Positions 46,451 to 61,490 of a DNA stretch of 64,000 bases are shown piece by piece (within the stretch, counting starts at the first letter, position 1; every line of letters starts with the position of its first letter). The DNA lies in the NCBI RefSeq assembly GCF_027942865.1, contig NC_134509.1:26408697-26472696 (forward strand). The letters run 5' to 3'. A model generated the notes under the pieces. The model had not been told where the DNA came from. It saw nothing but the letters and a program-made list of their open reading frames with translations, and made no database searches. The position numbers and the translations under genes are program-made. The stretch is from Odontesthes bonariensis. Lineage: Eukaryota; Chordata; Actinopteri; Atheriniformes; Atherinopsidae.

Positions 46451-49400
46451 TAGTTAATAATTTTAAGGTACACAGACTGCTCTAGAATATGGTTTCCTGC
46501 AAAATAATCATTCAAAACCCAACATATTTCTAGCCAAACGTCATTCGATGCGTGGGAGAGACAATTTGCTCTTTTTTTTTTTTTTCTTTTTTTTTTTTTT
46601 TCTTTGCTCTTTCTGATTGAGAAACGTTGTCATTTTACATTTATACGATTTTTTAGAAATGTAAAAATGTAACAGAACTCCAGACAGTCATATGAACACT
46701 AAAAACCTTCTTTGTGGTTGTATCCGCCACTGTAGGTGTTTTTTGCCATGATGTCCCAGACAAATACACGCTATTAGACTCTCAAGGTGAAAACAACACC
46801 AGCCCACCAGCTGGATAATATAGCCTACTCAACCAGTCTGGCAAATCATTTGAATTGCTTGTGTGTTTGAATATATGGAATCCTTGTTTTGCTGTCTGCA
46901 TGTGTGTTTACTGTATCCCTGCCAGCAACTCAGTTATTTCCTAGATTATGAGAAATGTTTACGAAGAGATGCTGAGTAGATACAAAGAAAGGATAGTGTT
47001 TCTAATTATGTGGTTACGGGCAACATCAGTAGTATAAATCTGGCTGAAACTGTGTGGGCGCAGAAGGCGCACTCTGATGTTCTCACTGTCGCTGATGATC
47101 ATCAAGACTCAGCACTTCTAGAATCCATTGCTTCCTGGAAATAAAGCGACATGAATAGAAGTGGATGCAATGAAACAGCTACTTTCGCTAACATCAAAGT
47201 CTGAGTTTTGTGTATGATTTTTATTTGTAATGAAATCTTTCCATATTTCAATATGGTTTTTCAAAATTGGTTTCCCACCCACTAATTCATTCATTTAAAG
47301 CAGCAGGTTTATTACACAGTGCTCATCAGTGATGAGCATTCTGATAACATCTGTACATGAAAGACTTTTGATGCCCACGCTGCCCCAGTTTACAGTTTCT
47401 AAGATTTTTCCTTCTACTTTAAAAGCATAAAAGAAACAAAATGCGAGGAAATTAACATCATAATGACCGTTTTAGGAAGAATAGCCATCCATCTATTCAT
47501 CTATCAGTCTCATAATCAAATTTCTCTCAGTGAGAGGGTTCGCAGTCATAATACATGCTAACTTCATAGCTTCATTACTCATTCCAAGCCCTTCAAAATG
47601 TTATCAGAATCTTCACCCAGCCTCATTATTTATTGTCTCACTGCAGAGAAGACACCAGCAAGCAAAGCCCACTTCTATTTTATTTACCAGAAGTGGTTCA
47701 CCAGTCTGGGTTTTCTCACACACACACACACACACACATGCACACACACAGACAGGAACTTTCCTGTCAAAGGATAGTTGTTCTCATTCTAAGAAAGGCA
47801 AGCAAGTGAGTGCAAAAGTGGTCAGGGGTGACAGCTTTTTATATCTGCACTTTTACTGCCTCCACTGAAAGCTATAAGTGGGCTGTGCAATAATTTACAC
47901 CAACCTGTAAAACTGCAAAGGGAGACTTTTTAGTCCTTGAATGAGCTGATATCACTGCGTGTCTGTTCCATCATTTACTGTATCTGCTGTTTACAAGCTC
48001 TCCTACTGACGTGTGTCTGTGTGAATTTCCTGATGACTTAGTCACCATCCTGCAACAGCCTCTCGACCTTTTTAGTGAAATGTATGTCCATAGGTAACTC
48101 TATGGGTGGTCGCGTTGGTCTGCCACAGACAGAGGAGGGACAGCTATGCTAATTGCCAAATTGCATACATTACATACCCATTTTAGCACAATATATTGAA
48201 CACTGTGTCTCAGTTGTGTTAACTGAACATATACACATTACACACACAAACAGCTCACTGAAAATGTTCAGGTCAGACGCTGCAGTGGGTTATTTGAATC
48301 ACCTGTAAAAATTATATTTAGAAAACCATTATTTCTGTTTTTGTAATCATATTGCTTGTTTGCATCCTTCTAGCTCCATCTTTTTGGGCTTGTAGAGCGC
48401 AACAACAGTCATGGGAATGAAAAGAGAGCTCTTCCTACAGCTCTGTGGTTTGCAAAGAACACCTCATCGCTGTTACTACAAATTCTTTGTAATCCTTCAC
48501 ATCGCCCAGTTCTCGTTATCACTGATAAACATTAGAGAGGCAGCACTGTTCTTTTGAGGCTCACAGACATTTGTTTAATCCTGTCAAAACAAAGCATGAT
48601 AAGACGGAGAAGTGCACTTAAGTTAACCTACTTAGCCTGTCGCATATCTATTGGCGAATCTACATGTAAGACGGTCGGTCATAGTACTCGACCAGTTTGC
48701 TACACTGGTTTTACTCTTTATTTATCTGTTTACACCTTCTTTTCTTTCCCCAATTATTTTGTCCCACTCTTCTGAGTTAAAAAGAAACCTTTCTAATAAC
48801 AACCAAAATAATTATGATTGATTAGCTGGAAACTGTCTTGAGCCACAAATTGTGCATTTTTGTGGTTACCCACTTTCAAAGTAGTGCATTTCTGTTAAAG
48901 GTTTCTTTCATGACAGCCCCATATTTGTATCTTCTACACAGGGATTCATTGTCTAATTAGCTGGAGGAAGGAGATTTCTAACAAGTTTGCTTAGGCATTG
49001 TTAGAGGGTAAGCCATGATTTATTCCTAAGTGTGACCAATTGGTTATAATGCCTAACTAACTACCTAACTACCCAATTTTTGCTGACTAACAGCAAGTTA
49101 GAATAACAGAAACAATCAGTTAAAATAAAAGTGAAGTAGACTGCAAAAAGTAATAAGCAAAGGGATGAAGTCCGGTCTTCAGGATGCCAGGATGTTATAG
49201 TAGGCATACAAGGGTGCAAGCTTTTTGTCAGGGAAATGTCCTCATCAATGGGTGAGCGTGTGGACGATCATATACATGGGCAGATAAGTCTGTGCAGCTC
49301 TGATACCAGTGTTAAATGATCTATGTCGAACATACAGCATACATTGTTATATAAAAAACGGTTGTTGAGAAGTTATAGCTCTAATCCAAAGCCCTTATTT

Positions 49401-50782
49401 AGTTCTGATGAGTGGAAAATTTCTGGTTAAGAAGCTGGTGTTGGAAGATTGACACTCTCAAAGTCACTGAGGTCACATATGTGTCATTGACCCAACTACC
49501 CACCCATCCTGCATGCCAACAGGACATTGTCACCTATGCATGTTTTACTTGCCTAACCACCTCGTGAGAAATTTTGTTCACAAGATCTAAGGTGTGGATG
49601 ATTGTGAAACCCCATGAGAAAGAGAGTCAAGGCTGCATTGTAAGAACCATTTTATGCCTTCATGAAGATCTGTGGCACTCTCAGCCCACGCAGATGGCTA
49701 TTTTTCAACACAGATGGACAGACATATAGTCCTCTAAAAAGTAAATATCGCATGGGCTTCGGAGATTACACGGCAAGTTGATTTAGTGCTGATTGGTTTT
49801 GCTGAGGTTGTTTCATATATTTATGAGACTACTGTCAAAGTGCTGCCAAAGTGCAGCAAAACACTATAATATATTATTATTATATATTATATTATTATAT
49901 AATATAAATTACATATATGCAATGTAAAGCCCCCAGCAGAGAGCATACAATCAACTATGTTCAGCCCTTAATTATTAGGTTTGTATGTCCCAACAACAGC
50001 TTATAATACTTAAACTATCCACCAGTCAGTTGAAGAAATTTTACTTTCAAGTGCTAAATATTACCGTTGTTATAAGCTACTTATAGCTTATTGCTATAAG
50101 TGCTATAAAATAATTCCCCTTGAAATAATTCCCAGTCATATTTCACCTGCACTCAATATGGCTATCTTTGCATTGCCCACTCATTGACTAAACAGTTCAC
50201 TATGTAGAGTAGGGAGTCAGTGGTGTCTGAAATGCATCAGCAGCTGGCATGCCTTAACACTTAGTGGGTCCTCTTTCCAGCAACAATATGTTAGTCTGGT
50301 GAGTGAACAAATGGACAATGTATGTTTGTGCTTGTACAATAAAATCTCTACTGCGCATCTAAGAAATCTACATAAACTGCATGTACAACACATGTGATGA
50401 GCTGTATGTTTCTATGGGGTATATAATGTCTGTAATAACTGGCCTGTGAGGCTTCTGTGGGGGCTGCATGAAATAAAGGGGTGTGTGAAGCTCTCTGTGG
50501 ATACACTTTTTTTTGTGCCCACATGAACTGTATTTGTTGGAGGGATTTAAAAATGTTTTTATTTTTTTTTTATTTGCATCTGTGGAGAATTTTAAACAGC
50601 ATCAACAACAAACAATGTATTCTGCAGACTACATGGACTGATAGATTTCTTTGCATGCATGACTGAAAAACTGTGCCCACTCGAAAACATCAGTGCATTA
50701 TGTCTGTGCTTATGTATGAAGGACATTTAGTTCATGCATGTTTTTTTTTTTTTGTAGATTCCTCTTTGGCCAGTTTTAGGGT

Positions 50783-51122
50783 CCATCCATCCATTTTCTA
50801 TACCCGCTTAATCCAATTAAGGGTCCTATCCCAGCTGTCATTGAGTGAGAGGTGGGGTACACCCTGGACAGGTCGCCAGTCCATCACAGGGCCACATAGA
50901 GACAAACAACCGTGCATGCTCACATTTAATCTTATCGACAATTTACAGCCACCAATTAATCTAACATGCATGTTTTTGGATGGTGGGAAGAAGTTACCCA
51001 GAGAGAACCCACCCATACACGGGGAAAACATGCAAACTCCATACAGAAAGGCCAGGATTTGAACGTGGAACCCTTTTGCTGTGAGGCGACAGTGCTAACC
51101 ACCACATCACCGTGCAGCTCCA
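50783..51122 (-). repeat. family A repeat, reverse copy
   Basis: TCCATCCATTTTCTATACCC, ACACCCTGGACAGGTCGCCA, AACATGCATGTTTTTGGATG, GCAAACTCCATACAGAAAGG and AGTGCTAACCACCACATCAC occur in order. This is the best-preserved copy in the window. Confidence 0.8.
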
Positions 51123-54100
51123 CTTTTAGTTTGATTATGACAATAACCTTATGCCTTACAGTTGAAAAAAGTAAATTAAAATGAAGCTCTTACTGGTCTT
51201 AAATAGTGGTTTGGATTAATACACATGTACATGTTTGTTTACTTCCAAAGTGAATTACTTTTAAAAGAAAAATTGAAATACTCTGGCTCTGATCATAAGC
51301 TTTCATCAAACAAAGCACACTCAGGGGGCAGCACCACTCGGTCTGGAATGACTGGTGGTTTATGGTGTAACGTTAAGATGCTGCTGTGTAACTACCACCA
51401 CTGAGTAACAGCACTTGGTAAACTGCTTTTTATGTTCAACTTCAAAATTGTCATCTTACAGCAACATGGTCTGTTTTTTGCCAAGGTTTCACAGATTCAA
51501 CATAAAGCAGAGGTGAAGAAGTTAGAACTGCTATTTACTCAAAGCGCACTTCAGCTTTTATTTGATAAATCTCTATTTGATTCATCAAAACTTTGTTTGC
51601 TGTTGTATTGGCTGATTCTGATGGTGTGAGTCATACCATATACACATTATGGTTTAATTGCAAGTGTTAAATGATACAGAAGATATTCTAATAGCAATCC
51701 TATCTTTCTAGTGATTATTCAAATAACTTCAAATCTAACGTATAATGAATCAGTTCACTCCTTTTTTCAAGTTTATATTCAAATCTATGTTCAAACGGTT
51801 AATTTAATCACTGTCCTCATCTGTTTTTGAGCACATAGTTCAGCCCTCATATTTACCCCCTTTAGATTCCCATGAGTGAAGGAGAAAGAGAAACACCGTG
51901 GAGGGGAAATGCAGACTCATTCATAGTCATAAGGAAAGAAAAAAAACTTCCCTCTGCTAAAGCACTGAAATACAGAAGTGGTGAACACCTAATTTTTGGT
52001 ATTACTGCAAGAGATAACTATATGTGATATAGGTTATACAGGTACACACCCAGCCATTAATAAGGACATGCAATGCTTTTAAATGTCGCCACAATGTGCT
52101 CAGAAATCTATCAGGTAGTTGCAGAGACAGGCGTGGCTGGGAGAGGTCTAGACACTTTCATCAATAGTCACTTGTGTGAAACTACTGATATATAGAGACT
52201 GAGAGAGTGCATTTTTAGTCAGACAACCACAAGCAAGTCAATTCTGCCCAGCAGTGAAACGGTTAAACTGCACTTTTGCTTTTTTTTAACCTCCCAGCTG
52301 TCTAGTATTACCGGTGGAGCCTGATGCCCGGAAATGAGGCGGAGGGCGTTCTCACTCAATCAGATGGGTATGATAGTAACCATCAGGCAAAGATCTCTGC
52401 TTGGCTCAGTATTTCTCTAGAAAACCGCTTCTACTTGTTCTTCGTTGTTCTTCTTTGGTCCTTCTTTCCCTTTCCGCCTGTCTGTTTACCTCTTTTTTTG
52501 TCCTTGCGTGCATGCATACATTATGTGTGCTTTGCTGAGCATGGTGTGTGCCCTTTGGGTGTTTTTATTTTCTTGTGCAGGCTCTCTTGGCACAAGCTGT
52601 GTATTTAAAACTCTGCTCCAGGGCAGCACTTGACCGATGTGATTAAGGCAGGAACGCCTCAGTGCACATGCAATCATGATGCGATGCAAGGCTTCCCATC
52701 CCTCACCTGTGTTCAGGTTTATGAGGCAGACACCCTCTCTGCTTTGAGGATTAGGTTCAAATCTTCCCTATTGATGAAAGGTTAATGGTCAGTGTTGGCT
52801 CAGGTGAACCTTCTCTTAGCTATGTTGGGATATGCTCAAGCTGTTGGTGGACCTTCTTTAATGGAGGGAATGCCTCCACTCTCTTTGCCCTCATTCTTAG
52901 TGTATTTATATGCTGCTGTCATTATTTTTGTCTTTCATCCCTCTTTGTTTGCATGTTTACATATATGTCCTCTGTCCCTGTGCCTTTCTGTTGGCACACT
53001 CAACAAATTAACTTTGGCATTGTTTATTTTTGGGTTATTTACATCAGTTAGATTTTATTGAAATGATCATATTTCTAGCTTTTACTTATTTATCTACAGT
53101 TACTAATAACAGTTCAATTTAATCAGTTAAAACATTAGATTATTTCAAATATTGCATCGTGTGAAACAAGACAGATTAAATTGCTTAATATGTATGTGAT
53201 CTGTGCAAATACATAATACACATAGAGAAACCTGGTTTATTCATTTAATCCTTAGCTTTATTGGCTATTTTGCACATCAACTTCATTTGCATGTTTAATG
53301 TGAAAGCTCTTACATCTAAATGGATGGAAATTGGTCATGCAATTGAAACTGGGCCTAAATATTTTCTTTTGACTGAATCTCTGATACCAGAGCTACAAAT
53401 CCCAGTCTATTGGCCTGAAGAAAGATTTTCTCCCCTCTGTTGGGAAATGCTAACCCAATGGGGAATAATTGGGTTTTCACCCTCAAGTCGTGATCTTACT
53501 ATGTAAAGTTCCCTCAGATGACTTATGTTATGATATGGGCCTTGGTAGATAAACCTGAATTGAATTCTTTATGTTTTTCAAACCAAACCCAAATACATTG
53601 TGCACACATGAAAACATACTCTGCAGACAATGAATAAATCTTCAATTTGAACTAAAAGTGATCAAAAGTAGCTTCTTATTTCTAACCAATGACAGCTGCA
53701 TAATAGCAGATTTTATCATTTCGTTTATCATCACCAACTTTTTGAATCTGCTGAAAAACTAATCTCCAGATGACTAATTCATATTTCCATCTGAGTTGTT
53801 AAAATAACTTATTCAGCATATATTAATGATCATATCATATAATCCTAAAGAAACTGATACTTTACTAATACTACTTAAATGTTATTTAAAACAGTAGCCT
53901 ATTAAAGTGTTATTCATCGGAATGTGACTTTGTTTTAATGCTTACTATATTTTAAGGAAAAGTAACAGGTAAAGAAATGCTTTACTCGTAAATTTAATCA
54001 TGTTTTACTCAAGAAGGGAAGCTTTAATAAAGCACAAATGGCAATGAGGTAATACTCTAATAACATGTTAACATGCTAGACGTTTTGCTTGGCTCTGTTA

Positions 54101-54214
54101 TTTTGCATATAAGAAAACCCACTAAAAGATACCACGAGGCGTAGCCTGCAGTTCGACTTCATGTACAACTATGGACTGAGTAAGCTAGCAAGGCCATAAC
54201 ATGGTGGCTCTTTC
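51123..54214. other. gene-free stretch
   Basis: AT-rich sequence. Overlapping hydrophobic ORFs at 52324-53061 are T-rich and lack any recognised domain or splice frame. Nothing else is supported. Confidence 0.45.
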
Positions 54215-54390
54215 CAGGTACTCCAGAATCCTCCCACCATTGCAAACATGCATCATGGGTTAATTGGGGATTCTAAATTGATCCTAGGAGTGAGTGTGAG
54301 TCTGCGTGGTTATTTGTCTTGTTCATTTCTGTGTGGCCCTGTGATGGACATGCAACCTGTCCAATGTGTAGCCTGCCTCACACCTTATCT
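54215..54390 (+). repeat. family A repeat, partial
   Basis: It contains GTACTCCAGAATCCTCCCAC, AAACATGCATCATGGGTTAA, GAGTGAGTGTGAGTCTGCGT and TGTGGCCCTGTGATGGACAT. The 5' part is missing. Confidence 0.65.
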
Positions 54391-57300
54391 GATACATCAA
54401 AGTGCCACCTGTCCATCTCTGTCTGTCAAACATAGATCCCCTCTCGAGTTTTGTGGACCTTGAATTTAACAGGAATAGAAAAACAATAGAATAGAAAATA
54501 AAGGAGAAAATGTCTTCACAAATGGGTTGACATATTTGTTTGATCATGATAAAAACTAATGTCAGCCCCAATCTCTGTCATTGCTAAAGGGAAGAAAATT
54601 CCCCTATTATCTTATATTTTACCCAGTATACAAACACCTATTGCCATTACAGATTTACTTTGCGAGTAATATATTCCTGAATTTACTTTGTATGCAATAA
54701 CCTCAAGATGCAAGCTGGTGCATCTTGTTTTTTTTAACTTCCAATCTTATCTTTTTATGTAATGCAAATTCTGTTGCTTCCTGACCTTTTGTTTTCTAAA
54801 AAAACAACAACAGAACTTCATTCAGCAAACGTGTAGGAGTGAAGCATCTAAAATAAATATGATTTCTGCTGATTATAGCACATCAAAAGTGCTGCGAGTG
54901 AGATTGTGGTACACAGTGAGAGTGGCTCTCATTCATAATACACTGAAACAGCGAGCTACTAACCTCACATCCTGTGCTGCAGGAAACGCTTGATTTCCTG
55001 TAGTGAAGTGTAGGTGGGGGTTATCTGTGTGTCTTTTTTTTTTGACAAGCCTCTGATTGCATGTCAGTATAAACACTTAATTTTAAAATCTATAAAACAA
55101 CCTTGTGCTTTTCACAGAAACACCCTCTAAGGATGGATGTTAATGAAATGCAGTACATGAGAACATGTTTATTTTCCTCTTCCTTTTACGTTGTGGTGAG
55201 TTGCAACTGTGAAGGTGTTACTTATCAGCACCCATTAAGCAGTGAAAAAGATGCACCTGACATTACTGAATCCATCCAGTTTTGTTGTCAGTTTGTTGTC
55301 ATTGCCAATCGATAACGTCAATGAATAGGAATGAAAGTAATGAGATGATCTGAGAAGAGATTTGACACATTGACAACATTTTTAGATTGTGCTGCAAAAC
55401 CCATTTAAACATGTTCTGCCATCTGGGGACATCAGAAACATCCCATGTGTCCTCTCACATACACATTTACATTTCTCTACTTTTTGTACATCTGCTATTG
55501 TTAGAAGAAGCTTGACACTTTTTATGACTTATTTCAGACAGCATGAAAGGAGTAGCTGCTCTATAAAGTGGTAGACAAATCTTAAATTCACCACAGTAGA
55601 TTGCAGTTGGTTTGTTTAGTTTTTTTTTCACCATTTTGGCCTCGTGCCTGTTGACTAACAGGCCTTTGACGGCTGCCTTGGACACACACGTACATACAAC
55701 TGCCACCTCTGATCCCCAAAAATACTATACTGTTGTCAAGGCAACAGCCAAAGCCTGTCCTGTGAGTGTACGAGAGAGAGATAATTTGTACATCTTGGAA
55801 TAGCTTCGGTGACGCATACATTTGCTCGAAGCACCATGCCAGCAAACCGCCCTTTTTCACCTCCCCATTCTGTGTTACAACATCCATCCATCTGTCCTCT
55901 GAACTTTTCCTCTTTTCTTCTTTCCAACTTGTTTCCTCTCTTTTTCTCTCCTATATCCCCTGCCCTTTCTGCCTTCTCCTGTCTTCATCTCCAAGTTAAT
56001 TTATTTCTCTCTATTCTCTCCTCTTTCAGCTTCTTCTCAGGTTCCCTCTCCTTCCTCTATCCTCCTCCTCACCTCTCCTCTCCACCATGTTGTATACAGG
56101 CAGTTACAGAGGCTTAATTCCACTCTCTTCATGGAAAATATTAAGCTCTGAACCTGCTGATGGACTCCTGCTGTTTCCAGTCATCGTATTTTATTGTTTT
56201 TAAATCCCATAAAAACTGCAACAGAAACAAATCTCATCAGTGCCTCTAATTCTGGCCTATTTCATCAAAAAGTTATTTTTTAAAAACAAGAATTCTTCCA
56301 GAATAACAAGAATACTCGACAAGCTGCCAAGGCTTGTTAGTTCGTGATATCAGTATTAGCAAGCGAGCTTATGAGCCATGTAAGGTTTATTTTTACGGGC
56401 AGTGAAATCCCATGAGGGAGTGATGACTTCATATTGCCTCTGATTAATGGTTCTACATGAGGATGGGGGGGTGGATTGAAAACACAGCCAAAATTCCTTC
56501 TCCTCTGTCCCTTCAAGCCATCTGCAACCTACATTTATACAACAATGCTCTGGTGCAAAACTTAAATTTTTTATATCTCCATGTTGAGTAAAAGGCTGCC
56601 GTTATCTTACATGTGATGTGGATTTTACTGTGGGTCTTACAATTATCCCCACAAAGACTTGAAAGTGCAAGTGGCTCCAATAACACTTTTGGCACGTATC
56701 ACCCTGTGTGGATTAATTTTGACATGACAACAAAAGCCATATTTGGAGATTAATCCCTAATCCCCCATCAAACAAGATTCAAGACTCATATCCTTCACCG
56801 CTAATGTATGAGGTTTGACTTCAGCACTCACATGGTCACTTTTGTGGTTTCATATTAAAGAATGTTTGATTTACTCAGGTTTAGCCACACATGCAGAGAC
56901 ATTTCTGTTGATAGAAGAAGCTGATATCCGACCATATGTGATGACGGATCACATCATCAGACATTCCATCTTTCTGCATGAAGTCAGAAACTCTTCATGA
57001 GTACAGCTTACCTTCAACCTAAATATAACATCACTCACCGACATCATCTCATCTCTTCCACAGGGGCTCAGAGGACTATAACTAATAAAGTTTGTTGCAG
57101 TTTGGCATGTTGGCAGTGTTGTGCTGTGTGTTTGCTGTTGGTATGACTCGTTCTGAGTCACTGCCGTCCCTCCGGGTGCACAGCCAGGGCACAGAAGAAG
57201 AGTTTTTCAGTGAGTGTGTGTTACAGACAGAGTGAGGGCAGTTTGTACTTGTCTGCATGCACGTGTGTGCTTATTAGCATCCATACTTTGGTGTGTATGT

Positions 57301-60300
57301 GTGCTTATTTGTGCCGTGGAAAGCCCAGACCTGAGCACTCTCCTCTGATAACTCAATACGGTGACTGCTTACAACACTGAATCTGTCCAGTTGAATCTTC
57401 TTTTAACCTCCTGATTATAGTCATTGATCCCAAGCTTAAGTCTAACTGTCAGTAGGATATAAAGTTACTGTAATGATAAGTTATCCCATGAAAATACCAA
57501 AAACAACTATTTATTATGTGCTGAATCCACATAAAAAGTTAACAGGGGCTCAAAATATCTATTAAGGAGTTAGAATATTCTCATTTACCAGTTAGTAATT
57601 CTATTTTCATGGTTTGCTGGAATGTTCATACATGCCTAAATGTTCAAAAAACTTTCTTTTTTTCTCACACCATACATTGCTGAAGACCCCCTTGTGACTT
57701 TCTGTCCGAACTTTCGCTTGAGCTCCTGTCTATTTAAGCCCCCTCCATCTTCTCTGATTGGCCTGATTAATAAAAAATGGTGGAGTACAAGGCATCTGGG
57801 CATTCATTATCAGAATAGTATTGAAGTGGCCAGATGACAGGCATTATTAAAATGTGTTACATGGAGATGTAGACGTGTGGGAGAAGAAAAACCTGGACTG
57901 CAAACTAGGTTTTTCTAAGCAATTCAGGAGCAGTATCTCTTTGGGGGGGAGCATATCTCCTTTTGGTGTAGACTTCTAACTCTGTATGCCTTTTAGATGC
58001 ATAAAAATCTATAGAAAACATAGAAGGGGATTTGTTTTGTTGGATGAATAATATAGCGAGAAATTGAATTTAATGGTTGCTATTGATTTTTTCTTGACTT
58101 CAAGGTGCTGACACCTCAAGGTAAAATAAGATGACAAGAGCCTAAATATGGAAGAAGAAAAAAAGAGACAGACAATATGAAGCTATGAGACAGCTGGTCT
58201 ACATCAGGCTCCCTGGTGAGTGTGAACAGATTCGTCCGAGAGCTGGCCCACCTGAACGTCAGTATGAGTCAGACCCACCAGCAGGGGGGTTGACAGAGAA
58301 CAGATACCATGGACTCTTCTTCAGTGGAGTTAATTAGGCTGTCAGCATGTGCGGGACTGGAGCGGGGCAAGCTGTGTGTGACTCAGGATGCTGCCTGTGA
58401 ACCAAATGGAAAACAAGCATGATTTGGGGGTTTGTGTTTTTTGGGGGGCCACTGTCTGGACTGTAGGAGGGGGACACCAAGATGAAAAGAAATGAAGGAG
58501 GTTTAATTCTCACAATGACTACGTACCGCAGTTCTACTCTACAGTAAAATCCTTTACTGGCAGCATTATAGTGGGGAAAAAACAGTGGTTACAGATACTC
58601 AGCTGTAATTAAATGTGTGGCTTTCTTGATGGGAGTTTACACCATGTGTTATTATAAGTGTAACTTTGTCATGGAAAGAGTTACCCTTTAAACAATTAAA
58701 AACATGCTAGATCATTAACTATTAGATCATTAACTACATTTCCCAGAATGTAGAGTGCCCACATGACCTCCAGCTAAACTGAACAGATAAGTGGCGATCA
58801 GTTTCAAACCAGCTGTGAGCCACAGTCAGTGAATGAGCTGTACAAACAGGCAGATCAGACGAAGGAAGGAACGTCAATCATTCGACTGAGACGACCAGTG
58901 GACGTTCACACACAATGTGTCTGAAACTTAAAAGGGCCCGTTTCAAGTTGCTGCAGTGACTCACTGCTCCTTCTCCCAGCTTTACGGGAAGTGGAATGTG
59001 TTTTTAATTCTTCAGTTTTATTTTCCTCCCCCAACTCCTCCTTGCTTTGGAGAGGTTGGGGGAGGGTCAGACCAAGGACAAATGTTTGTCTGTCTGTGTG
59101 AATGTTGCGGTGTGTCTGTTTGCTTATGTGTGTGCCTCAAGTCTATCCCTCAGGGCAGGTAACCCAAATTATCTCACAGGTGATTACAGAGAGTAGGAAA
59201 AGACTGAAAGGGGGGCCTCTTTGGACCCAACACGAGCTGAAACAAAAACACCAATCAGATAATTGATTGACTTTAGATTTCAGTTGAATACAAAGATAGT
59301 TTAAAGTTACACATTTTGGGAATTGCTTTAATTTCTCTCTTGCCGATAGTTGGATTTAAAAATAAGACAGTCATGTTAGATAGATACAGTAAATAAAAGT
59401 TAAAACAGTCCAATGGTCTTGCAAAATACAAGCTCGTCAAAGATAACTCCAAACATTTCATCATATCTAACTGACTGAACCGCTAAAACTAATTTGAACA
59501 ATTGTAAAGATGGGTAAGATAGAGCAGCAAGCCAAGACCCTGGGGTTTGTGGAACAATTGATTTTTGCCGGTTTTATCTTTAAAGTCCAGGTCATTATTC
59601 TTCTGTTTGGTCAGCTTTTAGCACCAAATCTGCTCGGTTATTTTTAGTAAAAGATCATTGTGCTGGTGGAAACGGACCTTTTCACAATGTTAGCTATTTT
59701 TCAGAAGCCAAAATGACCCCTACCTGCAACAAGCTTCTCCTCCATTTTCAGGGTTAACATGCTGACTTGCCATGGTGATTACAGTGATGAGTCATGTTAA
59801 AATGAATGGAAATTTTGTCACTGACCTCATTATCTAATGTGTTTGTACAGTATGCATGGATTTTCATACGAGAATGTCATCAACACTTACAGGGTGGAGG
59901 CATTGGTTTCATTTGTGTGATATCAAAATTGAATTCCCCTTTGATTCCTGTCAGTATACTAAGATTTGAGGAGTGCAAGCCTTTCCAATCACAGCAAAGG
60001 ATTGCTGTGATCAAAAGTTGTCTGTCTCAGATACAGCTGAACTAGCGACCACCCACATCCAGGGCATGGTTCATTTCCAATGGTGAATGAGAATTTCAGT
60101 CTGGATTGACTTTTTCTCCCAGTCCAACATTTAGCCAGTACTGTAGCAGAATAAACAGCAGGGTGTACAACAATATTATTAAAGCCTTTGCACACTTCTT
60201 TTTTTATTTCTAATATTGTTGCACGTTCCAAGATAATTCAATGTTCGACTATCTCAAATCATATTCACACACTGACTCAGAAGCTTTTATCCATCATCAA

Positions 60301-60484
60301 AATTTTCGGAGATTCCATTTTTGTCAGCATTTTTTTTGTCAAAAGCCTTTTGACAGATTTTCAGACACTCAGAGCCACTGTATTTGCAAACGTCATTATA
60401 TAAAATTACGTCTGACCAACAGATTCACATTGTTTCCCAACACCAATCACTTTATGATAAACATCCAACCATTCTTATCTGCTC
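54391..60484. other. gene desert
   Basis: No supportable gene. There is a pyrimidine-rich stretch at about 55850-56080 (CTCC/TCTT-rich), a GC-rich hairpin at 59025-59065, and a TG-rich stretch at about 59078-59140. ORFs here are artefacts of composition. Confidence 0.5.
59025..59065. repeat. perfect 11-bp hairpin
   Basis: CCTCCCCCAAC (59025-59035) and its exact complement GTTGGGGGAGG (59055-59065) flank a 19-base loop. It could be an isolated stem-loop or a pair of protein-binding sites; no function is assigned. Confidence 0.6.
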
Positions 60485-61490
60485 ATCTGAGGTCGGGTCA
60501 TGGAGGGGAGACCCAGACATCCCTCTCCCCAACGAAACTCTCCAGCATCTCCTGGGGATCTCAAAGCGTTAACAGGCGAGAAAGAATGTATAATCTCTCC
60601 AGTGAGTTATTGGTCTGCCCTGGCATCTCCTCCCAGTTTAACAAAACCAGGCTGACCATAATCAGATGTCCAAACTACCTCAGCTGACTCAGAGAGCTCA
60701 GAGCAGCAGCTCTACTCACAGCTCCCCAGATGCATGAGCTCCTCACCTTATCTCTGCAGCTGAACCCAGTCACCCTTGGAAGAAAACTAACTTTAGCCGC
60801 TTGTATTGCGGTCTTATTTTTTTTGGTTACGACCCAAATCTTGTGACCATAGATGAGTGTTGGAACACAGATGGACCAGTAAATCGAAAGCTTCGCCTTT
60901 TGGCTCAACTCCCTCTTTACCACAACAGATCAGTACAACACCCTCATGACTTTTGACTAAGCCCCAATCTATCAGTCCATCTATGCTCGTACCATCACTA
61001 ATGAACAAGATCATGAGATACTTACATTTCTCTGCTTGTGGTAAAGTCCCACTCCTGACCAAGAGTAAGCACTCCACCATTTCCAATTGAAAACCATGGC
61101 GTCAGATTTCGGAGGGCAAACTTTCATCCCGGCCGCTTCCCACAAAGCTGTGAACCACTCCAGTGGGCGTTGAAGGTGATGGCTTGAAGAGGTTAACATT
61201 ACCGCATCATTTGCAAAGAGCAGAGATGAACCCCCGAGGTTCACACAGCTGATGCTCTCAGTTGACACTTTGAGATCCTGTCCATAAACACCGCAAATAG
61301 GATCAGTGACAGTGGGCAGCCCTGTCAGAGTCCCACATGCACTGAAAACAAGCTTGCTTTTGTGCCACAGATGCAGTGCAATAGTGTTACCGGTGGTAAG
61401 GGAACCCATCAAGTTGAAGAAGGAGGCCTTGCGGGCTTGGTCATCTGGGTAGGCACCTGATGCAGCTGACAGGCACCAGATGGCCAAAAG
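60485..61490 (-). mobile_element. decayed non-LTR retrotransposon (RT C-terminal part and 3' end)
   Basis: Minus-strand fragments in order carry the catalytic box remnant LLFANDAVMLTSSSHHLQ (F-A-N-D for F-A-D-D, about 61220-61165), EAAGMKVCPPKSDAMV (about 61130-61090), the post-RT segment VVKRELSQKAKLSIYWSICV-type (about 60925-60860) and VRSSCIWG (about 60740). The 3' non-coding part follows near 60500. Frameshifts and an altered catalytic Asp show it is dead. Confidence 0.82.

Larger units (their letters stand above)
44831..50782. other. gene desert with simple repeats
   Basis: Simple repeats here are a TA then GA compound microsatellite (45321-45373), an ATTC tetranucleotide run (45890-45915), a poly-T run (46569-46603), a CA microsatellite (47717-47755) and an AT-rich tract (49866-49915). 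Repeat C copy 2 lies at 46150-46450. I see no supportable exon. Confidence 0.5.

Noticed and set aside
52324..53061. Hydrophobic ORFs suggesting membrane proteins
   Set aside because: T-rich composition gives Phe/Leu/Cys-rich translations; there is no domain, splice support or conserved motif.
55766..56117. Ser/Phe/Pro-rich ORFs at 55.8-56.1 kb
   Set aside because: They arise from a CT-rich low-complexity tract and are open in two frames at once.
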